A stretch of 64,000 nucleotides of DNA from Enterococcus faecalis (GTDB taxonomy: Bacteria > Bacillota > Bacilli > Lactobacillales > Enterococcaceae): NCBI RefSeq assembly GCF_029024925.1, contig NZ_CP118962.1:2264001-2328000 (forward strand). The letters are read 5' to 3'. Both the position numbers and the translations under genes were made by a program. This document shows positions 48,424 through 55,924 of the stretch, piece after piece. Below the pieces are notes generated by a model. It was not told the origin of the DNA, did not search any database, and saw nothing but the letters and a program-made list of their open reading frames with translations. The stretch's first letter is position 1, and the number at the start of each line of letters is the position of its first letter.

Positions 48424-48469
48424 TACAATCTGTATCAATCAGCTGAACAATAGTTTGTCAGCTTGTTTA

Positions 48470-49015
48470 TTAATCAATGTTATCGACTTGTTCAAAGTCT
48501 AATTCTGTACTTGTTTCACGACCAAACATATCGATGTTTACTTTTAATTTTTGTTTTTCTTCATCGATTTCTGTCACAACACCTTCAAGACCAGAAAAGG
48601 CACCTTCGATAATTTTCACTGTATCGCCTAGCGCTACTTCTAAGTCTGATTGACGGGTGCTCATGCCAATTGAACGTAAAATGTGGTTAATTTCTTCTTG
48701 TAATAAAGGAGCGGGTTTACTACCGGCACCATGTGAGCCTACAAAACCAGTTACGCCTGGCGTGTTACGAACAATATACCAAGAATCATCGGTCATAATC
48801 ATTTCCACTAACACATAACCAGGGAAAGTTTTATGAACGATTTCTTTTTCTTTACCATTTTTGACTTCTTTTTCTGTTTCTTCTGGTACAACGACACGAA
48901 AAATATAATCGCCCATCCCCATGCTTTGTGCACGTGATTCAATGTTTGCTTTTACTTTATTTTCATAGCCTGAATAGGTGTGCAATACGTACCAATTTCT
49001 TTCAAAAGTTTCCAT
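48470..49015 (-). CDS. nusG: Transcription elongation/antitermination factor NusG
   Basis: Binds RNA polymerase and couples it to ribosomes or Rho, and in Firmicutes promotes pausing. 181 residues: NGN domain (WYVLHTYSGYENKVKANIES, FPGYVLVEM, VRNTPGVTGFVG) and C-terminal KOW domain (LGDTVKIIEGAFSGLEGVVT). It follows secE after a 124-base gap that contains a promoter and a terminator. Confidence 0.97.
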   Translation of the reverse strand: METFERNWYVLHTYSGYENKVKANIESRAQSMGMGDYIFRVVVPEETEKEVKNGKEKEIVHKTFPGYVLVEMIMTDDSWYIVRNTPGVTGFVGSHGAGSKPAPLLQEEINHILRSIGMSTRQSDLEVALGDTVKIIEGAFSGLEGVVTEIDEEKQKLKVNIDMFGRETSTELDFEQVDNID

Positions 49016-49061
49016 TACTGATTCGGCTCCTTTAAATGTTTTAGTTTATTTTTTTCGAGCA

Positions 49062-49094
49062 AATAAAAAAAGCTCAGTTTCCCGAAGCTTTTTC
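49062..49094 (-). terminator. Terminator/attenuator between secE and nusG
   Basis: On the minus strand AAAAAGCT (49093-49086) pairs with AGCTTTTT (49074-49067) around an 11-base loop, followed by TTTATTTG. It lies just downstream of a TATAAT and upstream of nusG, so it could end rpmG-secE or attenuate nusG. Confidence 0.65.
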
Positions 49095-49103
49095 TCGAAT
49101 ACT

Positions 49104-49132
49104 ATTATAGCACCCCTCGTCGGGAAATACTA
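49104..49132 (-). promoter_or_regulatory. Possible nusG promoter (extended -10)
   Basis: TGCTATAAT (TATAAT at 49104-49109, minus strand) has a TG extension; the -35 region TAGTAT is weak. It starts right after the secE stop codon. Confidence 0.55.
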
Positions 49133-49139
49133 GAATTAA

Positions 49140-49310
49140 TTATTTTAAAATCCAGCCAAATGCCGTTTGGATAACAGTATCCATGATAAAGAACAATGCT
49201 GCAAATAAAATAGATGTTTCAATTACAACTAATGTATCTTTACGCAATTGTTTTTTTGTTGGCCAAGTTACTTGCTTCATCTCATCAGCAACGCTGCGGA
49301 AAAATTTCAT
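49140..49310 (-). CDS. secE: Protein translocase subunit SecE
   Basis: Essential single-helix subunit of the SecYEG channel. Translating the minus strand gives 56 residues: MKFFRSVADEMKQVTWPTKK, an amphipathic helix (QLRKDTLVVIETSIL), then the membrane helix FAALFFIMDTVIQTAFGWIL. The VTWPTKK motif is diagnostic. GAGGAGGG precedes the ATG. The gene is too short for many gene callers; it lies 20 bases after rpmG and ahead of nusG, the standard order. Confidence 0.95.
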   Translation of the reverse strand: MKFFRSVADEMKQVTWPTKKQLRKDTLVVIETSILFAALFFIMDTVIQTAFGWILK

Positions 49311-49330
49311 GTTGATACCCTCCTCTAAAT

Positions 49331-49483
49331 CTATTTCGTTTCTTTATGTAACGTGTATTGATTACAATATTTACAGAATTTATTGATTTCTAAGCGTTCG
49401 CCACGTTTACCTTCACTAACGGATTTAGAATAGTTGCGAGAGCCACAAACGGAACAAGCAAGAGCTGCTTTCTTTGTTGCCAT
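49331..49483 (-). CDS. rpmG: 50S ribosomal protein L33
   Basis: A 50-residue ribosomal protein read from the minus strand: [20 protein letters not shown] then [20 protein letters not shown] and [10 protein letters not shown]. It is the zinc-binding (C+) form with two CxxC pairs (CSVC, CKYC). GAGGAGG precedes the ATG. Bacteria often carry several L33 paralogues, with C+ and C- forms switched by zinc; this one is in the rpmG-secE-nusG operon. Confidence 0.95.
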   Translation of the reverse strand: MATKKAALACSVCGSRNYSKSVSEGKRGERLEINKFCKYCNQYTLHKETK

Positions 49484-49520
49484 GTTCTTCGACCTCCTCT
49501 ATTCACAAATTTACTTCTTA

Positions 49521-49549
49521 ACAGTACCATTATTCGAAAAAGTTGTCAA
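49521..49549 (-). promoter_or_regulatory. rpmG-secE promoter
   Basis: Minus strand TTGACA (49544-49549), 17-base spacer, TACTGT (49521-49526). Confidence 0.82.
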
Positions 49550-49768
49550 AGTTTAATTTACTTTTTAAAGAAGCGCTGTGCCGATTCTTACGTAATTTTT
49601 TACCATTATCGCGAATACGTGCTTGATTTCTTTTATAAAATATCTGATTTTTCTTTATTTTCTATTTATTTTAACAAAATTGCTTTTATTCTGAGGTCTC
49701 AGCTATTGTTTTCTGCTAAGTTATGATATGATAAATTTATTAAAAATGAACCCTTAGGAGGCCTGTTT

Positions 49769-50407
49769 ATGTTATTAAAATCTGTAGTTATTAAAAAAGA
49801 TAATTTAACAACCGTCAATGAATCTTGTACTCTAGAAGAAGCTCTTTCTATTTTAGAAGACTCAGGTTACCGTTGTGTCCCAATTTTAGACGAATCTGGA
49901 AAAATTTTCCGAGGAAATATTTATAAAATGCATATTTACCGCCATAAAGCAAACGGTGGCGATATGAGTTTACCTGTTACCTATTTGTTAAAAAATGCCA
50001 CAAAATTTATTTATGTCAACACTTCATTTTTCAAGGTATTTTTTACTATTAAAGAACTACCTTACATTGCTGTTCTAGATGAAAATAATTATTTTTACGG
50101 CATTTTAACACACAGCACCTTATTAAATATTTTAGCGCAATCTTGGAATGTAAAACAAGGGAGCTATGTTTTAACGATTGCTTCAGTTGGTCAACAAGGC
50201 GACTTAGCAGCCATTTCAAAAATCATTGCCAAATATAGCAGCATCGCCAGCTGTATTACATTGGATGTCGATAGTGAAGAATTTGTTCGTCGCACACTTA
50301 TTACTTTACCTGCCGGCACAACTGCCGAAACGTGTACAGCCATTGTAGAACATTTAGAGCGGAAAAACTTTAAAGTTGTAGAATTGGAAAATTTAGAAGA
50401 CGAGTAA
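49769..50407 (+). CDS. CBS-domain protein with ACT-like C-terminus
   Basis: A 212-residue cytosolic protein: tandem CBS domains (about 1-125: CTLEEALSILEDSGYRCVPI, LPYIAVLDENNYFYGILTHS) and an ACT-like C-terminal domain (about 135-212: GSYVLTIASVGQQGDLAAIS, FKVVELENLEDE). CBS pairs bind adenine nucleotides or c-di-AMP and regulate partner proteins; the ligand here is unknown. AGGAGG precedes the ATG. The last 18 codons have a diverged second copy at 51773-51835, beyond the bacteriocin-like cassette. Confidence 0.85.
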   Translation: MLLKSVVIKKDNLTTVNESCTLEEALSILEDSGYRCVPILDESGKIFRGNIYKMHIYRHKANGGDMSLPVTYLLKNATKFIYVNTSFFKVFFTIKELPYIAVLDENNYFYGILTHSTLLNILAQSWNVKQGSYVLTIASVGQQGDLAAISKIIAKYSSIASCITLDVDSEEFVRRTLITLPAGTTAETCTAIVEHLERKNFKVVELENLEDE

Positions 50408-50437
50408 AAGAGATGACTCACTTATCTTGATACAAAT

Positions 50438-50486
50438 AAAAAGAAATGGAACAGATGACAATACACAATCTGCTCCATTTCTTTTT
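50438..50486. terminator. Bidirectional terminator after the CBS gene
   Basis: AAAAAGAAATGGA (50438-50450) / TCCATTTCTTTTT (50474-50486), with an inner CAGAT/ATCTG pairing; serves the CBS gene and the convergent 117-aa gene. Confidence 0.85.
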
Positions 50487-50838
50487 ACGTTTGTCTTTTA
50501 ATATATTTTTGGAAAAAAATTAGTATCAGTATGCCGAACAGCACTATAAAATAGTTTGCTACCGAAATCTTTAACAAAGGTATATTTAGATAATCTACTA
50601 TTTTTTTAGGAACATACATCAACAGAAAAGTTGTTAGCAAAAAGAACATCCTATTACTCTTTTTATTGGCGTAATACGCACTCATAAAAGATATACCAAA
50701 AATGATACCAAAAAAAGTTGTATAAAAAGTGATTTCTGATTCTTTTTTAACAGCTAACTGAACAACTCCTAGAATAACCATCACTATAAATAGAATTAGT
50801 AATGTGTAATTAATCCAATAAAAAAACAATCGTCGCAT
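50485..50838 (-). CDS. Small membrane protein, possible immunity protein of the adjacent cassette
   Basis: A 117-residue protein with four hydrophobic helices (about 7-28, 38-57, 65-78 and 90-110) and basic ends (MRRLFFYW, QKYIKRQT). No family recognised. It is the last gene of a leftward unit whose upstream frames look like a secreted peptide precursor, and short multi-helix proteins in that position are commonly bacteriocin immunity proteins; this is inference from context only. It ends inside a terminator. Base composition is more AT-rich than neighbouring core genes. Confidence 0.55.
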   Translation of the reverse strand: MRRLFFYWINYTLLILFIVMVILGVVQLAVKKESEITFYTTFFGIIFGISFMSAYYANKKSNRMFFLLTTFLLMYVPKKIVDYLNIPLLKISVANYFIVLFGILILIFFQKYIKRQT

Positions 50839-50861
50839 TTAATCACTTCTTTTCCTAAAAT

Positions 50862-51086
50862 TTAAAAAGTACGATGCTGATAACCAATCAAAGGGGCACC
50901 TTTGTAACGATAAACTCCTCGCTTATAGAGCGCTACCCAACCGTTTCCATTACTATCAAAAATTTTTGCCAACCTTTCTCCGGCAGAAATTCCACGAGCA
51001 CCCATATATCCGAAAACGAAATCAGCAGCAGCTCTCGAAATTCTAAAAAGAGAAGCAAAGTAACCTATCCAAGAACCTAATCCCAT
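50862..51086 (-). CDS. C-terminal part of a split secreted precursor (bacteriocin-like)
   Basis: A 74-residue frame beginning MGLGSWIGYFASLFRISRAA and ending YKRGVYRYKGAPLIGYQHRTF (last 20: KRGVYRYKGAPLIGYQHRTF). It has no signal peptide or good Shine-Dalgarno, is cationic and glycine/aromatic-rich, and overlaps the end of the upstream frame by ten bases in the -1 register. Adding one G to the GGG at the junction (51080-51082 region) would fuse the two frames smoothly (VDIWGLGSWIGYF). I read it as the mature-peptide end of a secreted precursor separated by a single-base frameshift, not as an independent gene. Confidence 0.55.
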   Translation of the reverse strand: MGLGSWIGYFASLFRISRAAADFVFGYMGARGISAGERLAKIFDSNGNGWVALYKRGVYRYKGAPLIGYQHRTF

Positions 51087-51616
51087 ATATCAACAATTGT
51101 TGCAAAAACATTTCTACCTACTGCCAAATGGGTATAAGTCCACGGACCATTATAGATTCTTTGCAAAGGATTATAATCTTGTATTTTTTCTTTTTCACTA
51201 TCAAAACTACCAATAATTGGTGACGTCTCTGTTTCAACCTGGTACGTTCCGTCTTCTAATAAAATACTTTTTTGTACAATAATATTTTCTCCTGTATTAA
51301 CGACTGATAGAGTTTGATTATTTTCGGTATCATTAATTTTTGTAGCCAGAACAACGTCATCTTCCCCAATAACTGTTTTTACTTCTTCGCCGGAACCTGT
51401 ATCTTCATACGAGCTTATATTAATAACCTCCGTACTCTTTTCAACAAAAGTATCAAAAACAGGAGCTGATTCATTTGAAGAAAAAGTTTCTCCTTCAGTA
51501 ATTCCATCGCTGCTTACACTTGAAGTATCCTCTGCCAGAACTGTTACACTAGGAACTATTATCGTGCCAAATAAAATCAGGGTTGCTAAACAAATCAATT
51601 TTTTCATAATAAACAT
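51077..51616 (-). CDS. Secreted acidic precursor, N-terminal part (bacteriocin-like, frameshifted)
   Basis: A 179-residue frame with a Sec signal peptide (about 1-29, MKKLICLATLILFGTIIVPS, cleavage near VLAED), a long acidic Ser/Glu-rich region (about 30-145) and a short non-acidic end (NPLQRIYNGPWTYTHLAVGR) that runs into TAG. Start at 51616 or, nine bases inside, 51607. The combination signal peptide, acidic pro-region and cationic C-terminal piece is the plan of bacteriocins cut out of large secreted precursors, as in enterocin EntV; sequence homology to a named family is not established. Upstream at 51631-51655 is an inverted repeat CTTATATAC/GTATATAAG. Confidence 0.55.
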   Translation of the reverse strand: MFIMKKLICLATLILFGTIIVPSVTVLAEDTSSVSSDGITEGETFSSNESAPVFDTFVEKSTEVINISSYEDTGSGEEVKTVIGEDDVVLATKINDTENNQTLSVVNTGENIIVQKSILLEDGTYQVETETSPIIGSFDSEKEKIQDYNPLQRIYNGPWTYTHLAVGRNVFATIVDIWD

Positions 51617-51630
51617 CTTCTTCTATCAAT

Positions 51631-51655
51631 CTTATATATACAACAAGTATATAAG
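51631..51655. repeat. AT-rich inverted repeat upstream of the secreted precursor
   Basis: CTTATATATAC and GTATATAAG flank AACAA, 15-40 bases before the precursor start; a candidate operator or part of the promoter (TATACT/TATATA elements overlap it). Confidence 0.45.
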
Positions 51656-51772
51656 TTCATTGTATCACATTCATTTTAAAAAAAATAAGTTTTTTCTCGT
51701 TATTATCAAATCAAAAACTAATTGTTTTATCCCTTAAAACAAATAATCTTTATTTAATAAGTATAATTTTCT

Positions 51773-51835
51773 ATCGAATATTTAGAGCGCAAAAACTTTA
51801 AAGTTGTTGAATTAGAAAACTTAATAGTAACCTAA
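51773..51835 (+). pseudogene. Remnant copy of the CBS gene 3' end
   Basis: The frame reads EYLERKNFKVVELENLIVT-stop, against EHLERKNFKVVELENLEDE-stop at the end of the CBS gene (50348-50407). Within LERKNFKVVELENL (51782-51823) all base differences (CGG/CGC, GTA/GTT, TTG/TTA, AAT/AAC) are synonymous. No start or upstream CBS sequence is present, so it is a truncated fragment of a once-functional, diverged allele. Confidence 0.8.
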
Positions 51836-51909
51836 AAAAGAAGTAATGGTCTGTGAAGTAGGAAACAGACCTGAAAAACATCTGTCAATCAGCTTGTTAT
51901 ATTTAGCTC

Positions 51910-52105
51910 TTGGCATCTCACTCCAAAATAAATTGTTTATCGCATATAATAGGTACGTCTTATGATGAACTTACTTTGGAAATCATTCGAGAAGCAACAA
52001 TCCAAATCGTTCCAATTGTGCGGGTATTATTATTGGCGATTTACTTAGGACTTTTGCTACCTTTTCAATCCCAGAATTATCTCCATTCACTTGAACATTT
52101 TAAAA
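51910..52105 (+). pseudogene. Possible degenerate membrane-protein fragment
   Basis: An open stretch reading HIIGTSYDELTLEIIREATI then QIVPIVRVLLLAIYLGLLLP has protein-like composition but no Shine-Dalgarno, and its frame then continues through the intergenic repeat to 52254, which is not plausible coding sequence. I treat it as a possible fragment. The preceding bases 51836-51909 hold only a small hairpin GGTCTGT/ACAGACC (51850-51873). Confidence 0.25.
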
Positions 52106-52112
52106 ATCAAAA

Positions 52113-52366
52113 GAGCCTGGGACAAAAATCACTGTGGATTTTTGTTCCAGGCTCAAAACCTGATAAACGGTGGGAACAGAAGCAACACTATGCATCGCTT
52201 CGATCTCAACAACTTCTAAGATGTTTTCTCGACATGCGTCTCGTCACAGTATAGCCTTCAAAAGAGCTACAGCTCTAAGAGTTGTGATGTTTAACTGTGA
52301 GACATGAACAGATGACAACATCGTGCCTACTTAGTTCTTGGAGTTAAACACTTCTGTCCCGTCCTC
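52113..52366. repeat. Intergenic repeat copy 3 (longest form)
   Basis: Starts with GAGCCTGGGACAAAAATC / GATTTTTGTTCCAGGCTC (52113-52154), then CTGATAAACGGTGGGAACAG, a 150-base centre unlike copy 2 but rich in inverted repeats, and a tail GGAGTTAAACACTTCTGTCCCG matching copy 2's GGAGCTAAACGGTTCTGTCCCG (compare first 20 bases). It sits between the CBS remnant and murB. Confidence 0.85.
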
Positions 52367-52389
52367 TTTGGGCAACTAATGAAGTACTT

Positions 52390-53292
52390 CTAGACTTCTT
52401 CACCAATAATTCGAACTTCCGTTTGTAATTCAACATCAAATTTTTCTTTAATCACTTCTTGGATATGTGCAATTAATTCCACATAATCTGTTGCGGTTGC
52501 ATGATCGATGTTAACAATAAATCCCGCATGCTTTTCGGAAATTTGAGCACCGCCCCATTTTAAGCCTTGTAAGCCAGCGTCTTGGATTAATTTCCCTGTA
52601 AAATGACCAACAGGGCGTTTAAAGACACTGCCACAAGAGGGATACTCTAGCGGTTGCTTCAGTTCACGAAGTTCCGTTAATTCATCCATTTGGGCTTTAA
52701 TTTCTGCATGATTCCCTTTTTCTAAAGCAAACGTAGCTTGCAAGACAATACAATGTAATTCTTGAATTTCACTATGACGATAACGGAAATTCAGGTCTTC
52801 TTTCGTCATTGTTTGGATAGTTCCATCTGCCAACAGCACTTCTGCAGATTGGAAAACATCTTTAATTTCCCCGCCGTATGCTCCAGCATTCATATAAACA
52901 GCACCACCGACACTTCCCGGAATGCCACAAGCAAATTCAAAACCAGTTAAATCAGCTGCTAAGGCTTCGTAGGTTGTATCAATCAGCTTGGCACCAGCAT
53001 CCACAATCATGGTGGTACCGGCTACTTTGATTTCTTTCATTTCTGTTAGCATAATCACGACATCGCGAATACCGCCATCACGAACAATCAAGTTGCTAGC
53101 ATTGCCTAATACTAACCATGAAAGTCCTTGTTCTCGGCAATACGCCACAATCTCTTCGACTTCTTTTTTTGTTTTGGGTAAGGCCAACACATCAGCTGGG
53201 CCGCCTGTTTTAGTAAAGGTTACGTTTTTTAATGGTTCATCTACTAATAAAGTAATTTCGTTTAATGTTTCTAACATAGCTTTAGTGTTCAC
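52390..53292 (-). CDS. murB: UDP-N-acetylenolpyruvoylglucosamine reductase
   Basis: FAD enzyme that reduces enolpyruvyl-UDP-GlcNAc to UDP-MurNAc in peptidoglycan synthesis. 300 residues, start GTG 53292 with AAGGAC eight bases before. FAD-binding segments: [58 protein letters not shown]; catalytic serine in [11 protein letters not shown] and C-terminal [19 protein letters not shown]. Type II MurB. A possible extended -10 (TGCTAGAAT) lies at about 53325-53335 on the minus strand. Confidence 0.95.
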   Translation of the reverse strand: MNTKAMLETLNEITLLVDEPLKNVTFTKTGGPADVLALPKTKKEVEEIVAYCREQGLSWLVLGNASNLIVRDGGIRDVVIMLTEMKEIKVAGTTMIVDAGAKLIDTTYEALAADLTGFEFACGIPGSVGGAVYMNAGAYGGEIKDVFQSAEVLLADGTIQTMTKEDLNFRYRHSEIQELHCIVLQATFALEKGNHAEIKAQMDELTELRELKQPLEYPSCGSVFKRPVGHFTGKLIQDAGLQGLKWGGAQISEKHAGFIVNIDHATATDYVELIAHIQEVIKEKFDVELQTEVRIIGEEV

Positions 53293-53363
53293 GAAAGTTA
53301 GTCCTTTCTTTTCAAAATATCTGTCTTATTCTAGCATGATAGAAAGAAAGTTGCTAGTCCTCT

Positions 53364-54278
53364 TTAAAGAACATGCCGTTGTTGTTGGCGTAGCATTTCT
53401 TCACATAACGCATGACTTTCATAGACTTTTTCTTGTTTTAACTCTTGCTCTTGCGGTTTTTGAATGGCCTGAATGAAAGCAGTAACCATTTGGTAAAAAC
53501 CTCTTTTTTCCAATGTTGGCGTCCAATCTCCCATCTCTTTTACTTGGTATTCTTCTTCTGTTTGGATGGTCAAATGCGTTAAATTTTCCAAGCGATAAGT
53601 ACCTGTGGGGCTGGTGACTTCAAAAGTTTCTGTATTGGCCCCAGAGTGTAAATCCATGGAACAAACAATCGTTGTCTGTTCGGTTTCTAATTGTAAAATT
53701 GCTCGTTTTAAATGACCGTTTTCTTCCACTAATTTTGACTGCACCACGTGGAGCGGTCCTTCCGCTAAATAAACTGCGGTATCAACGACATGTAAAAATA
53801 AATCATACATCATAAAACTTGTTTCTCTCGTTGTATTGATGCGGTTCTTTTTAATAAAAATTGTTTGTTTTTCAGGAATATTTTTCAATACTTCCGTATA
53901 AGGGGCAAAACGACGATTGAAACCAACCATCAGGCGCAGATTTTTTGCTACTGCCAATGCTTGTAATTCTTTGACTTCAGCAAGCTCTTCACTTAAAGGT
54001 TTGTCCACAAAGACGTGAATACCAGCCTGTAATAATTGGCGAACGACTGCACCATGCACTTTTGTGGCTACATGGACAAAGCAAGCATCAATCTTTGCTT
54101 CAATCAATTCTTCTATGGTCCCAACGGTTTCTGTAAAGCCATACTGATCAGCGATTTTTTGTCGTGTTTCTGGGTTCCTAGTTGCTAATACAAACTCTGC
54201 CAAGTGGCGGCATTCACTATAAGTTGGCAAATACGCTTTTTGTGCAATATTTCCTAAACCAATGACTCCAATTTTCAT
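53364..54278 (-). CDS. Gfo/Idh/MocA-family oxidoreductase
   Basis: NAD(P)-dependent sugar or small-molecule dehydrogenase of 304 residues. Rossmann motif KIGVIGLGNIAQKAYLP at the N-terminus; the family's EKP-type motif is FVDKPLSEELAEVK (DKP, about 92-96); later MVGFNRRFAPY and the C-terminal alpha/beta domain with DLFLHVVDTAVY. Substrate unknown. It reads toward murB with 71 bases between, so the two may be co-transcribed. Confidence 0.88.
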   Translation of the reverse strand: MKIGVIGLGNIAQKAYLPTYSECRHLAEFVLATRNPETRQKIADQYGFTETVGTIEELIEAKIDACFVHVATKVHGAVVRQLLQAGIHVFVDKPLSEELAEVKELQALAVAKNLRLMVGFNRRFAPYTEVLKNIPEKQTIFIKKNRINTTRETSFMMYDLFLHVVDTAVYLAEGPLHVVQSKLVEENGHLKRAILQLETEQTTIVCSMDLHSGANTETFEVTSPTGTYRLENLTHLTIQTEEEYQVKEMGDWTPTLEKRGFYQMVTAFIQAIQKPQEQELKQEKVYESHALCEEMLRQQQRHVL

Positions 54279-54484
54279 TCGTTTGTCCTCATTTCTGCTC
54301 TTTTTACTATTTTATCATAGACTACTTCTTTCCAAAAATCAGTCATTTTCTCTTTTTCTTTTCAAGTATTTAAAACTTCTTTAAAAAGTATTAGAATAGA
54401 AGAAAGCACCAAGCGACCTTTTCTTTGGTTCTGGTTTGCACTGAAACGAGCAAAAGCGTTTCTTATTTGAAAGGAGTTTCAACA

Positions 54485-55240
54485 ATGAAATGTATTTCTT
54501 GGAATGTCAACGGCTTACGAGCGGTTGTTAAAAAGAATTTTATGGATGTTTTTAATGAATTAGATGCAGATTTTTTCTGTTTACAAGAAACAAAATTACA
54601 AGCTGGGCAAATTGATTTAGAACTTCCTGGCTATCATCAGTATTGGAATTATGCCGAAAAAAAAGGCTATTCTGGCACAGCAATTTTCGCTAAAGAAGAA
54701 GCGTTAAGTGTTCGCTATGGCTTAGGTATCGAGGCTCACGATCAAGAAGGCCGCGTGATCACTTTAGAATATCCAGAATTTTTCATGGTCACTTGCTACA
54801 CACCAAACTCACAAGCTGAACTAAAGCGTTTAGCTTATCGAATGACATGGGAAGATGCGTTTCGTGCCTATTTAAACGAATTAAATCAAGAAAAACCCGT
54901 CATTCTTTGCGGTGATTTAAACGTAGCTCATCAAAAGATTGATTTAAAAAATTGGAAAACCAATCAAAAAAATGCGGGGTTCACGCCTGAAGAACGGCAA
55001 AAATTTACTGAGTTATTAGACAGTGGTTTCACTGATACATTCCGTTATTTTTATCCAGAAGCTGAAGGCATCTACTCATGGTGGAGTTATCGCTTTAACG
55101 CACGAAAAAATAACGCAGGATGGCGGATTGACTATTTCGTTGTGTCAGAATCCTTGAATGAACGTTTAGTCAGTGCTAAAATCCATACAGATATTCTTGG
55201 TAGTGATCATTGTCCAGTGGAAGTTGTACTTGATTTTTAA
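54485..55240 (+). CDS. exoA: Exodeoxyribonuclease III (AP endonuclease)
   Basis: Base-excision repair AP endonuclease/3' exonuclease. Start ATG 54485 (MKCISWNVNGLRAVVKKNF) with AAAGGAG nine bases before; the longer frame from 54425 has none. 251 residues, typical. Catalytic motifs: SWNVNGLRA, LQETKLQAGQI, YTPNS, LCGDLNVAHQ, and the C-terminal RIDYFVVS and GSDHCPVEVVLDF. A DnaQ-like exonuclease gene follows 33 bases later. Confidence 0.95.
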   Translation: MKCISWNVNGLRAVVKKNFMDVFNELDADFFCLQETKLQAGQIDLELPGYHQYWNYAEKKGYSGTAIFAKEEALSVRYGLGIEAHDQEGRVITLEYPEFFMVTCYTPNSQAELKRLAYRMTWEDAFRAYLNELNQEKPVILCGDLNVAHQKIDLKNWKTNQKNAGFTPEERQKFTELLDSGFTDTFRYFYPEAEGIYSWWSYRFNARKNNAGWRIDYFVVSESLNERLVSAKIHTDILGSDHCPVEVVLDF

Positions 55241-55273
55241 GTGTTACTCAACGCGTTGAAAGGAGTTTTTTTA

Positions 55274-55807
55274 ATGAACTTTTACGCTTTTGACTTTGAA
55301 ACAGCTAGTTATGATAAACATAGTGCCTGTTCCATTGCAATTGTTAAAGTAGAAAATAGTCGGATTGTGGATGAATTTTACACGTTAATCAAACCAGAAA
55401 CACCTTTTTTCTGGCGGAATACGCAAATTCACGGCATTCATGAATCAGATGTTGTCAATGCGCCCAAATTCCCTGAAGTATGGCAACAAATTCAGCATTG
55501 TTTTCAACCAAATCGGTTAGTGGTCGCTCACAATGCAAGTTTTGATTGTAGTGTTTTGGCTGGCTGTTTAGATTACTATGGCTTAGAACAACCTAATTAC
55601 CTTTCTTTATGTACAGTCAAAACGAGTCGCAAACTGTTTCCTGAATTTCCTAATCATAAATTAAATACCGTTTGTGAAAACCTCAATATCACTTTAAATA
55701 ATCATCATGATGCTTTAGAAGATAGCCGTGCTTGTGCCGAAATTCTTTTACAGCAAGAACAACGATTTGGGGTTGAACCTTTAAAAAAATTAGTATTGGT
55801 GAAATAA
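55274..55807 (+). CDS. DnaQ-like (DEDDh) 3'-5' exonuclease
   Basis: A 177-residue stand-alone DEDD exonuclease. Start ATG 55274 (MNFYAFDFETASYDKHSACS) after AAAGGAG. ExoI motif AFDFETA, ExoII VAHNASFDCSVLAG, ExoIII HHDALEDSRACAEIL with the DEDDh histidine. IHGIHESDVVNAPKFPEVW matches the epsilon-like family. Likely trims single-stranded DNA or RNA ends; co-transcribed with exoA. Confidence 0.88.
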   Translation: MNFYAFDFETASYDKHSACSIAIVKVENSRIVDEFYTLIKPETPFFWRNTQIHGIHESDVVNAPKFPEVWQQIQHCFQPNRLVVAHNASFDCSVLAGCLDYYGLEQPNYLSLCTVKTSRKLFPEFPNHKLNTVCENLNITLNNHHDALEDSRACAEILLQQEQRFGVEPLKKLVLVK

Positions 55808-55830
55808 TCCAGTTCTTGTTTCCAGCGAAG

Positions 55831-55882
55831 GCGTTATCTCTTTCAGTGGCTAGTTGGCAGGAGATAACGTCTTTTCTTTTAC
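55831..55882 (+). terminator. Terminator of the exoA operon
   Basis: GCGTTATCTC (55831-55840) / GAGATAACGT (55861-55870), followed by CTTTTCTTTT. Confidence 0.75.
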
Positions 55883-55924
55883 ATAACTTTTCCGCTAAAA
55901 CAAAAATTTTTCAGAAAGGACGCG

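Noticed and set aside
52113-52254. Coding continuation of the 51910 frame through the repeat
   Set aside because: The frame crosses an intergenic repeat found in two other non-coding places, so this part cannot be a conserved protein.
52988-53476. 162-codon plus-strand frame across murB and the oxidoreductase
   Set aside because: Runs antisense over two clear genes and their junction, with no ribosome site.
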